Positions 6,142-11,301 of a DNA stretch of 11,301 nt are shown piece after piece. The DNA lies in contig CAJTSL010000080.1 in assembly GCA_910578845.1 (NCBI GenBank), positions 1 through 11,301 on the forward strand, in the 5' to 3' direction. The notes under the pieces are model-generated. The model saw nothing but the letters and a program-made list of their open reading frames with translations. It was not told where the DNA came from and searched no databases. This DNA is from an uncultured Lachnospiraceae bacterium. Its GTDB lineage: Bacteria; Bacillota; Clostridia; Lachnospirales; Lachnospiraceae. Every line of letters begins with the position of its first letter. Position 1 is the first letter of the stretch. A program made the translations under genes and the position numbers.

Positions 6142-7365
6142 TTACATAACTGTGTCTAACATGGAACCTACATTGGCAGCGCTGTAACCACCCTGGCTCG
6201 TATAAGCTTGCCCATTCAAGGACTCGCCTTGTGTAGCATAACGGTAAATCTGATTAATCCGGTCTGTCATCTTCTCTGCGAAAGAGTATGTGCCATTGAA
6301 AAGGTTCTTCACATTGCCCATATCGGATTCTTTGAACTTTTCTTCATCAATAGAAAGCGTTTTATCGGAATTTACCTTAACGCCCATTCTAGAGAATGCG
6401 CTCTTATTGTTGCTGACCAGTTCTTGCAAGTATTTTGTCTGTTTTATTACGTTGGAATTCTCGCTTTCCGAAGATTTCTTTACAAGAGCATTGTAATCTT
6501 TGATAAAAGCAGAGAACGCATCGTAAACGTTGTCTTTGTTGTTATTGTCGATTGACATTGCGCCTAACTTCTCAACAGATTTATAAAGAGTGCTCGCCAA
6601 AGTAGCTGATTTTGAATCTTTGGCAGTTGTAGAAGAGCCTGGCGTAGTAGTGCTGTCGTCTGTTTTATCGCTTGAAGAAATGCTGCCTGTTGTGCCGGCA
6701 TATTTCGCTTTAGAAGAAGTAACTGATTCGCCTTCTCCTGCGGCACGGTAAATCTTACTTGCTCTGTCAGCCGCTTTGTCGGCAAAGGAATTAATGCCTT
6801 TGAATAACGTAGTAAGCGTAGGAACGTTGGTAGCGCCAGTTTTCGGGTTAACTCTCTTGAAAGTGTCTTCGTCAATGGAGAGCGTACGGTCTGCGTTCAT
6901 GGTAATGCCGACTTTAGCAAATAATTTGTAATTCTGGTAAGTGTAATCATTTAAAGCGTCTGCCTGTGCCTTAACAGAAGCATTTTTGCTCTTAGAGGCA
7001 TTGGTCATCATAGAATTATAATCTTTGACAAAAGCAGATACCTTGTCATACAGCTCGTCGATATTGTCAGCGCTATAATCCAGACTGCTCATCCCGGAAG
7101 CAGTTTCGTAGAATTTTCTTGCTGCGCTTGCAGAGGAAGCGTCTTTTTCCTTCTTGGATTTGCTAGAAGTTGCAGATTCTTCGTCTTCTGCGGCTTTTTG
7201 TTTTGCATAGTATGCTTTCATCATTTTGCCATAACTGCCATTCTTGATGGAAGCATAATCGCTAAGTAATGTAGAAGAGCCTGCGCCACTGGCTGCCCCT
7301 CCGCCTAATAGAGCGGAATAAATGTTTGATGCACCGGAATCTAAACCGGAAATACTAGTTCCCAT
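6142..7365 (-). CDS. Protein with two tandem FliD C-terminal-like domains
   Basis: A 407-residue protein without signal peptide, membrane helix or Cys. After an N-terminal segment (1-55, Gly/Ala/Ser-rich, then SDYASIKNGSYGK) and a charged linker come two homologous units, about 80-215 and 255-383. They are joined by a Ser/Thr/Lys-rich linker (215-255). Each unit reads like the C-terminal part of flagellar cap protein FliD: a helix with F(V/I)KDYN, then (K/R)(V/M)G(I/V) followed by TLSIDE, then LF-G and a helix ending in IYR. Start ATG 7365 is chosen because AGGAGTG lies 8 nt upstream; the in-frame GTG at 7374 overlaps that site. It is a monocistronic gene bounded by a terminator and a promoter. 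Full-length FliD has two different halves; here only the C-terminal half is duplicated. Function is unknown; a secreted filament-tip, adhesin or scaffold role is inference. Confidence 0.72.
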   Translation of the reverse strand: MGTSISGLDSGASNIYSALLGGGAASGAGSSTLLSDYASIKNGSYGKMMKAYYAKQKAAEDEESATSSKSKKEKDASSASAARKFYETASGMSSLDYSADNIDELYDKVSAFVKDYNSMMTNASKSKNASVKAQADALNDYTYQNYKLFAKVGITMNADRTLSIDEDTFKRVNPKTGATNVPTLTTLFKGINSFADKAADRASKIYRAAGEGESVTSSKAKYAGTTGSISSSDKTDDSTTTPGSSTTAKDSKSATLASTLYKSVEKLGAMSIDNNNKDNVYDAFSAFIKDYNALVKKSSESENSNVIKQTKYLQELVSNNKSAFSRMGVKVNSDKTLSIDEEKFKESDMGNVKNLFNGTYSFAEKMTDRINQIYRYATQGESLNGQAYTSQGGYSAANVGSMLDTVM

Positions 7366-7439
7366 AAGTATCACTCCTTTGATAATAAATAATGGTATAC
7401 GGCATCCGTGCCTGTATCTTGCTAATGCTTCTTATGTAT

Positions 7440-7469
7440 ATTATTTCGGCATTTCCTAATAATTGTAAA
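7440..7469 (-). promoter_or_regulatory. Promoter of the tandem FliD-like gene
   Basis: On the - strand TTTACA (7464-7469) is followed after 18 bp by AATAAT (7440-7445), each 5 of 6 matches to the sigma-A consensus, giving a leader of about 65 nt. Overlapping it, GCCGAAAT (7443-7450) matches the sigma-28 -10 element GCCGATAT in 7 of 8 positions. The corresponding -35 reads TTTA rather than TAAA, so sigma-A is the safer reading. Confidence 0.5.
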
Positions 7470-7562
7470 GGGGAAATTAGCAATATTTTCATTTTTTTAC
7501 TACAATTTTTGGCCTGTTCATACAGCCGGGTGTCTTTTCGTGATAAATGATACCGGATTTGC

Positions 7563-7591
7563 TTGCAGAGACATTGGATTTCCGTCATAAT
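7563..7591 (+). promoter_or_regulatory. Candidate promoter for the membrane protein gene
   Basis: TTGCAG (7563-7568) and CATAAT (7586-7591) are separated by 17 bp, about 46 bp upstream of ATG 7638. The -10 matches the consensus in 5 of 6 positions; the -35 is weak (3 of 6). Confidence 0.35.
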
Positions 7592-7637
7592 AAAAGAAAA
7601 CGTGGTAGAGAAAAGTTAGAAAGGCGGGAGCGGATGT

Positions 7638-8117
7638 ATGAAAAAAGCGGGGAATGAGTTATTGCAATTTCTAGGAGGCCTTGGCATGCTGGTAGTAGGG
7701 TTATACATTTTCTCACAAAAGGTGATGGTTTCTTCTTCTTTTTTTGGCGGTGGCATAAGGTTTGGTGGCTTCCATGTCAGTAACGGCTTGATCATGGTGC
7801 CGTTTATCATAGGGATTGTATGGATGTTTGCTTCGGGGGGAAGCTTTGCAGCCAAAGTATTAACCGGTGTAGGGGTGCTTTTTATAGTCGTATCCATTAT
7901 TGCATCAACGAATATTTCCCTGGTACGGATTACATTATATGAATGGGTCCTGATTTTGATTCTTATTTTCGGCGGCGCAGGGTTATTGGCAAAAGTCTTG
8001 CTGGCGGTGCCAGTGAGGCATGGGGATGCGAAGACAAGGGACGGCATAACGGATCGCAAAGATACGATGCGTGAAATTGAAGAAGAGATCGAGAAGATAA
8101 AAAAGGACAATAGGTAG
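7638..8117 (+). CDS. Small multi-spanning membrane protein of unknown function
   Basis: I do not recognise this 159-residue protein. It shows about four hydrophobic segments: residues 9-24, 48-66, 68-88 and 100-122. A Gly/Phe-rich stretch (FFGGGIRFGGF) lies between the first two, and a charged tail from about 127 ends in a short helix rich in Glu, Lys and Ile. The tail is basic then alternately acidic and basic, so it probably sits in the cytosol and may be coiled. GGGAG (7626-7630) lies 7 nt before ATG 7638. The next gene on the same strand starts about 70 bp on and encodes a membrane-anchored cell-wall deacetylase. The two may therefore be co-transcribed and linked to envelope or sporulation biology, which is inference only. 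The opposite-strand open frame across this gene is judged a shadow. Confidence 0.68.
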   Translation: MKKAGNELLQFLGGLGMLVVGLYIFSQKVMVSSSFFGGGIRFGGFHVSNGLIMVPFIIGIVWMFASGGSFAAKVLTGVGVLFIVVSIIASTNISLVRITLYEWVLILILIFGGAGLLAKVLLAVPVRHGDAKTRDGITDRKDTMREIEEEIEKIKKDNR

Positions 8118-8187
8118 CACATAAAATATTTCAAAGATTGGAGATTCCCGGCATATACTGTACAAATAATAGCGCAGGGTGATTTTC

Positions 8188-8676
8188 ATGAGTGGAAATA
8201 AAAGAACATGGAATGAGAAATGCAAGCTGATTCTGAACGAATTAGAGAAAAGAATTTACATCGAGGATATAACAGAGGAGAGAAAGCGCAAGCGGCGCGG
8301 GAACGACCGGAGACAATACCAGACGAAAGCAGAGTGGAAGAAAGAGAACTTCAGACAGGAAGTCATGTTGCGTGCAGTGATGTCAGTAGCGTTTATCCTG
8401 ACGACGATCGCTTTAATCCAAGGCATTGCGAAAGTTCTGCCCGAATCTATTACTGTCAGTAATACGGTAAACGGCCGGGAGCTGCCGATTTATTGTGTAC
8501 AAACGGAAAAACCGCAGATTGCCCTTAGTTTTGACGCAGCTTGGGGGAACGAAGATACAGCAACGATTTTGGAGATTCTACGGAAACATAATGTCAAAGT
8601 GACTTTTTTCATGACCGGGGGATGGGTGGAAAGCTACCCGGAGGATGTGAAGGCGATCTTGGCGGATGGTGATTGA
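8188..8676 (+). pseudogene. Truncated PdaB-like polysaccharide deacetylase, interrupted by a mobile element
   Basis: This is the 5' part of a membrane-anchored NodB-fold deacetylase, a family that removes acetyl groups from peptidoglycan or chitin-like sugars. PdaB members act in spore cortex and cell-wall modification. There is a basic cytosolic N-terminus of about 59 residues, one membrane helix (about 60-81), then the start of the NodB domain with IALSFDAAWGNEDT (the Asp at about 116 is the first catalytic residue), NVKVTFFMTGGWV and YPEDVKAIL. The frame then ends at ADGD-stop (8674-8676). Relatives continue with a segment containing the metal-binding His-x3-His, which is missing, so the product cannot be active. 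It is 162 aa against roughly 250 or more expected. ATG 8188 is preferred over in-frame GTG 8179 because GGGTG sits 6 nt upstream. The remaining 3' part should lie beyond the element if it inserted cleanly. Confidence 0.8.
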
Positions 8677-8789
8677 GTTATAATAATGACAGAGGGATAA
8701 CTCTAGGAATTATCAGGGTTTTCACCTTTTGTCCTTATTACGAAAGGGCGGGCTCGCACAAGTTCACAAAGGAGGGTCGAGGAAACCTG

Positions 8790-8803
8790 CAATTAGCTAA
8801 TTG
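8790..8803. other. Perfect 14-bp palindrome near the element end
   Basis: CAATTAGCTAATTG is its own reverse complement. It lies about 120 bp inside the element, just before the terminator at 8810 and 77 bp upstream of the ParM start. It could be a binding site for a partition or excision protein, or for a repressor; no match to a named operator is known to me. Confidence 0.5.
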
Positions 8804-8809
8804 TATAGT

Positions 8810-8845
8810 AAGGACTATTCAAGTGTATTTGGGTAGTCCTTTTAT
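8810..8845 (+). terminator. Intrinsic terminator in the leader upstream of the ParM gene
   Basis: AAGGACTA (8810-8817) pairs with TAGTCCTT (8834-8841) around a 16-nt loop, followed by TTTATT. It sits in front of the ParM ribosome binding site, so it either ends a short upstream transcript, insulating the partition genes, or acts as an attenuator in their leader. Confidence 0.65.
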
Positions 8846-8879
8846 TGTTGCAAAAAATAAAGGTAAAGGAGCAAAAAGT

Positions 8880-9797
8880 ATGGAACAGATTTACAGGATA
8901 GGGATCGACCATGGGTATGGCAACATCAAGACCGCCCACCACATTTTTGAATCCGGCGTAATTGAAAGGGAGAGGGCATCAGAACTGGCAGGGATGACCG
9001 TAGAGTATGAGGGGAAATTCTACGAGATCGGCTCTACACACAAAGAGTACCAGATGGATAAAGTATGGGATGAGGATTATTATGTCCTGACGCTGGCGGC
9101 ACTGGCAAAGGAACTGAAGGGGAGGGGCTTATGCAATGCTTCTGTCATCCTTGCAGTGGGGCTTCCCATCAAGTGGCTTGGGGAGCAGGGAGAAGATTTC
9201 CGGAAATATTTATTACGGAATAAGGAAGTCACCTTCCGGTGCAATGATACCCGATACCATGTGAAGATTGAGGACGTGGAAGTCTATGCACAGGGTTTTG
9301 CGGCTGTTGCGGCGGACTTGCCCGGCTACCAGGGGTTTAACATTGTGGCGGATATCGGAAACGGTACAATGAATGTTATCTTTATCATTGACGGGAAGCC
9401 GGATTCCAGCCGCTATTATACGGAGCGGTTCGGCGTGGAATGCTGTGTGGTTGAGATGCGGAGCGAACTGACGAACAAGGTACATAGCGTTGTGGATGAC
9501 TGTATTGTGAAAAAGGTATTGAAAGACGGTACAGCGGATATCGGGGAGAAATACCTGAAAGCTATCGGTGAGTGTGCATCAGACTATACCGACAGGATCA
9601 TGCGGAAACTGCGTGAGTATGGCTATAATGAAGAACTGGCAAAGCTCCATTTCCTTGGAGGCGGCGCTATGCTGGTGAAGCATTTCGCAAAGCTGGACCA
9701 GGATAAAGTACATTTCATTGAAGATATCCATGCAAATGCAAAAGGCTATGAGTATCTTTCTAACCAGAGGCGGCTGCGGAATATCAGGCGTGGATAG
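8880..9797 (+). CDS. parM: ParM/StbA-family actin-like ATPase (DNA segregation)
   Basis: This 305-residue protein is a plasmid-type actin-like filament ATPase that pushes or positions DNA copies. The ATP site signatures are in order: phosphate-1 IGIDHGYGNIK (7-17), phosphate-2 ADIGNGT (157-163), and the adenosine motif LGGGAM (259-264). The late helix NAKGYEYL (286-293) is also typical. Length matches ParM (about 320). The start is ATG 8880 with AAAGGAG 8 nt upstream; a longer frame reaching back into the leader from a TTG at 8673 lacks any family sequence and is rejected. A ParR-like gene follows 12 nt later. The pair is typical of low-copy plasmids and of large integrative elements, where it may stabilise the excised circle. 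Confidence 0.88.
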   Translation: MEQIYRIGIDHGYGNIKTAHHIFESGVIERERASELAGMTVEYEGKFYEIGSTHKEYQMDKVWDEDYYVLTLAALAKELKGRGLCNASVILAVGLPIKWLGEQGEDFRKYLLRNKEVTFRCNDTRYHVKIEDVEVYAQGFAAVAADLPGYQGFNIVADIGNGTMNVIFIIDGKPDSSRYYTERFGVECCVVEMRSELTNKVHSVVDDCIVKKVLKDGTADIGEKYLKAIGECASDYTDRIMRKLREYGYNEELAKLHFLGGGAMLVKHFAKLDQDKVHFIEDIHANAKGYEYLSNQRRLRNIRRG

Positions 9798-9809
9798 GGG
9801 GTATGCACT

Positions 9810-10247
9810 ATGGGGAAGAGACAGGCAATAAAAAACATTAAGCGAGTGTCCTGCCGGTTTGATATGGATGTGCCGGAAGAGCGGCGGGCGTGGCAGATAT
9901 TACAGGGCAATTACCGGGAGCCGCCGGACGGGAAGAAGCAGGATTACACCAGCATTATCACAAAGGCAATGATCGGGCATTATGACAGGGGAAAGGAAGC
10001 CCATCTTACCCATGAGGAGCTTCTTGTAAAAATACAGGAGGGCATCCGGCAGGAAGCGGCGGAGATAAAGAAATGTTTTCCACTGACGCCTTATCCCATG
10101 ATGTACCCGTATATGCCGATGGCAATGCCGGGGATGCAGGCAGAGGTGGTGAAGACAGGGAAAACGGGGGAGCAAATTAAAACGCCGGAAACAGAAGAAC
10201 TGAATGAGGCTGCCCTTGACTTTATGGACAGCTTCATGGGCGGATAG
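9810..10247 (+). CDS. ParR-like partition adaptor / centromere-binding protein (putative)
   Basis: A 145-residue protein beginning 12 nt after the ParM stop, with AGGGGG 8 nt before ATG 9810. The N-terminal 60 residues are basic (KRQAIKNIKRVSCRFD) and precede helix-forming sequence, fitting a DNA-binding ribbon-helix-helix module. The centre is helical. There follows a Pro/Met/Tyr-rich stretch (PLTPYPMMYPYMPMAMPGM) and an acidic C-terminus ending FMDSFMGG. In ParMRC systems ParR binds centromere repeats and its C-terminus caps the ParM filament, so the acidic tail is the likely ParM contact. Assignment rests on position, size and this architecture rather than a clear motif, so the function is probable, not certain. 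Confidence 0.65.
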   Translation: MGKRQAIKNIKRVSCRFDMDVPEERRAWQILQGNYREPPDGKKQDYTSIITKAMIGHYDRGKEAHLTHEELLVKIQEGIRQEAAEIKKCFPLTPYPMMYPYMPMAMPGMQAEVVKTGKTGEQIKTPETEELNEAALDFMDSFMGG

Positions 10248-10296
10248 AAAGCTGCTGCTGCCTCCTGCCTGTATATATAATTAAATAAAAATAACC

Positions 10297-10337
10297 AAAA
10301 GGGCATTCCATCCTGTGTCAGGCGGGTGTCCTTTTTT
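10297..10337 (+). terminator. Intrinsic terminator after the partition genes
   Basis: AAAAGGGCA (10297-10305) pairs with TGTCCTTTT (10327-10335) with one G-U pair. A small nested CCTG/CAGG hairpin lies inside the loop, and a T6 tract follows. It closes the parM-parR transcript 50 bp after the stop. Confidence 0.75.
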
Positions 10338-10367
10338 CATGCAGATTTTTAGGGAAAGAAAAAGGAT

Positions 10368-10418
10368 ATGGAACTGAATGAAATGGAAAAACGGATGCTG
10401 TACCAGATGATGGCCTGA
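10368..10418 (+). pseudogene. 16-codon remnant of a lost gene (5' end only)
   Basis: ATG 10368 opens a frame reading MELNEMEKRMLYQMMA then stop. The first 14 residues resemble, from memory, the N-terminus of a conserved small protein of clostridial conjugative elements. The frame then runs into DNA that belongs, in another frame, to the surface-protein fragment. Upstream GGA is only 1-2 nt from the ATG; AGGGA is 12 nt away. Probably the 5' stub left by a deletion whose junction lies near 10405. Confidence 0.4.
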
Positions 10419-11134
10419 CGCAGTTTGCAGGGGCATACTATGATACTTACCGCATCACCAGAGATACAGATTTTTATGCGAAATGGGAGAAGTCAAAAGA
10501 AAACAGTGGCGGTAATGAAGATTCAGGAAACAGTGGAAATACAGAAAATGGAGACAGTAACAGCGGTGACAATACACAGGATGGAGATAATTCTAATGAA
10601 ACCTTAAATACCTACACCATCAAATATGATGCCAATGGTGGCAAGACAAAGAATGCATCCGTCAAAGTGGTAAAAGGCGGCAGTGTGAAGCTCCCGGCTG
10701 CAGAGCGTGAAGGATATATTTTTAAGGGCTGGTACACAGACCGGCAGGTATTTATCGGAACAGAAGGAGAGACCTATAAGCCCAGCAGGAGCATCAGCCT
10801 CTATGCAAGATGGGAAAAGGTTGAAAATGATGGTAAGGATGATTCGGACAATAACAGTACAGAAAATACCAACGATAAGGACAATAAGAACACTTCGGAC
10901 AAAAATCAGAATACAAGCGGCACTGTCTCCGGCAATTCGGCAGGCAGCCCTTCAGATAAAAATACAGATACCAATACCAGAACGGAAGGAGGAAATGGAA
11001 ATGCAGGAAAAGGATCAGAGCCGGTTATCCAGACTGGCCATGCGTCACCCTTTTATCTTCTTGCTGCCCTTGGGCTGTGCGGCGTTATGCTTGCTGCTGC
11101 ATCTGTGCTTGAAGGGAAGAAAATCTGTCCTTGA
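10382..11134 (+). pseudogene. 5'-truncated cell-surface protein with Listeria-Bacteroides repeats
   Basis: One frame is open from 10382 to the stop at 11134 but has no usable start: its first in-frame start codon is a GTG at 10667, in the middle of a repeat. It encodes the end of one InlB B-type repeat (TDFYAKWEK), then a low-complexity Asn/Ser/Gly/Asp linker. A full repeat follows (10612-10818; YTIKYDANGGK, EGYIFKGWYTD, SISLYARWEK), then a second Asn/Thr/Asp-rich linker. The C-terminus is a sorting-like region: PVIQTG, about 20 hydrophobic residues and a short basic tail (EGKKICP). The family sits on Gram-positive surfaces and in adhesins. QTG resembles an LPxTG variant. As only the end remains, no secreted product is expected unless initiation occurs internally. 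Confidence 0.68.
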
Positions 11135-11221
11135 AGGACAGATGGAGAAATGCTGCCTGTAGTGGGTGCGTATTATAAGGAAATATTTTATGGTGCAGGA
11201 ACAGGCAGGGATCAAATAATG

Positions 11222-11236
11222 CTGTGATAACCACAG
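11222..11236 (+). other. Small hairpin in the 3' region of the surface fragment
   Basis: CTGTG-ATAAC-CACAG forms a perfect 5-bp stem 88 bp after the stop, ten bases before the terminator. It is probably part of the 3' UTR. Confidence 0.3.
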
Positions 11237-11246
11237 TTTGAAATGC

Positions 11247-11285
11247 GGGGCTGTCGCACTAAGTAATTAGTGCGCAGCTCCTTTT
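11247..11285 (+). terminator. Intrinsic terminator at the window end
   Basis: GGGGCTG (11247-11253) pairs with CAGCTCC (11275-11281) and CGCACTAA (11255-11262) with TTAGTGCG (11267-11274). There is one bulged T, one G-U pair and a 4-nt loop, followed by T4. It is a strong terminator for the surface-protein gene; the same shape is common at the end of clostridial element genes. Confidence 0.85.
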
Positions 11286-11301
11286 CTATGCAAAAAAATA
11301 A

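Larger units (their letters stand above)
8671..11301. mobile_element. Degraded integrative (conjugative-transposon-like) element, left part
   Basis: From the breakpoint in the deacetylase frame onward, the content changes to an untranslated leader, ParM/ParR-type partition genes, a remnant gene start, and a surface-protein fragment with Gram-positive repeats. All are cargo common in clostridial conjugative elements. No integrase, relaxase or TraG-type gene is within the window, and its other end is not seen. The exact boundary is inferred from loss of the NodB sequence between about 8660 and 8676; no flanking repeat can be checked here. Confidence 0.6.

Noticed and set aside
7355..7588. 77-codon - strand open frame upstream of the FliD-like gene
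   Set aside because: Covers the promoter of that gene in another frame, overlaps its start and shows no domain.
7616..8134. 172-codon - strand open frame
   Set aside because: Antisense over nearly all of the + strand membrane protein, whose hydrophobic pattern and ribosome binding site are convincing.
8152..8159. CATATACT as a sporulation sigma-E -10 for the deacetylase gene
   Set aside because: It fits the -10 consensus, but the only AT-rich -35-like sequence is 21 bp upstream rather than 14-15, so the match is not convincing.
8673..8879. N-terminal extension of the ParM frame from a TTG at 8673
   Set aside because: No ribosome binding site, no family sequence, and it runs through a palindrome and a terminator; the ATP-site motif begins right after ATG 8880, which has a good ribosome binding site.
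10707..11162. 151-codon + frame overlapping the surface-protein fragment
   Set aside because: Low-complexity shadow of the repeat-bearing frame; its residues (Arg/Thr/Ile-rich) show no domain.

Overview
The window looks like a chromosomal segment of a low-to-mid GC Gram-positive anaerobe, most likely a gut Lachnospiraceae (Clostridia). This rests on strong AGGAGG-type ribosome binding sites, A/T-rich intergenic DNA with sigma-A type hexamers, intrinsic terminators with long T tracts, the xylulokinase/DUF4867/fucose-isomerase-type operon, and a conjugative-element-like ParM/ParR segment. No genus can be named from the sequence alone.

Layout. Bases 1-550 hold a signal peptidase II-type membrane protease (+). 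A bidirectional terminator (622-660) separates it from a convergent carbamate kinase-family gene (780-1715, -). A 662-bp intergenic region (1716-2377) carries the promoter of the kinase gene (-), a very good promoter for the next operon (TTGACA-17-TAATAT) and several operator-like repeats. Bases 2378-6050 form a three-gene + strand operon: xylulokinase, a DUF4867 cupin-like protein, and an L-fucose/L-arabinose isomerase-family enzyme. Together these look like a sugar isomerisation and phosphorylation route feeding the pentose phosphate pathway. A 15-bp perfect hairpin with a GAAA loop (6076-6109) ends this operon and also the convergent gene at 6142-7365.

That gene (-) encodes a protein with no signal peptide containing two tandem copies of a domain resembling the C-terminal part of the flagellar cap protein FliD. 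It is transcribed away from a small predicted membrane protein (7638-8117, +), which is followed by the 5' part of a PdaB-like polysaccharide deacetylase gene (8188-8676).

The deacetylase reading frame stops abruptly inside its catalytic domain near 8671. From there the DNA changes character and appears to be one end of an integrative (conjugative-transposon-like) element. It contains an untranslated leader with a perfect 14-bp palindrome and a terminator, a ParM/StbA actin-like ATPase, a ParR-like partner, a terminator, a 16-codon remnant of a lost gene, and a 5'-truncated surface-protein gene. The surface-protein fragment has Listeria-Bacteroides (InlB B-type) repeats and a C-terminal anchor. 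Its terminator lies at the window edge. The remnant and fragment meet at a deletion-type junction near 10405, so the element is probably degraded.

The most noteworthy items are the tandem FliD-like protein outside a visible flagellar cluster, the unstudied DUF4867 cupin within a sugar operon, the altered nucleotide/phosphate loop of the carbamate kinase homologue, and the partition genes on an element that has interrupted a cell-wall deacetylase gene. I found no tRNA, rRNA, CRISPR array or complete insertion sequence.
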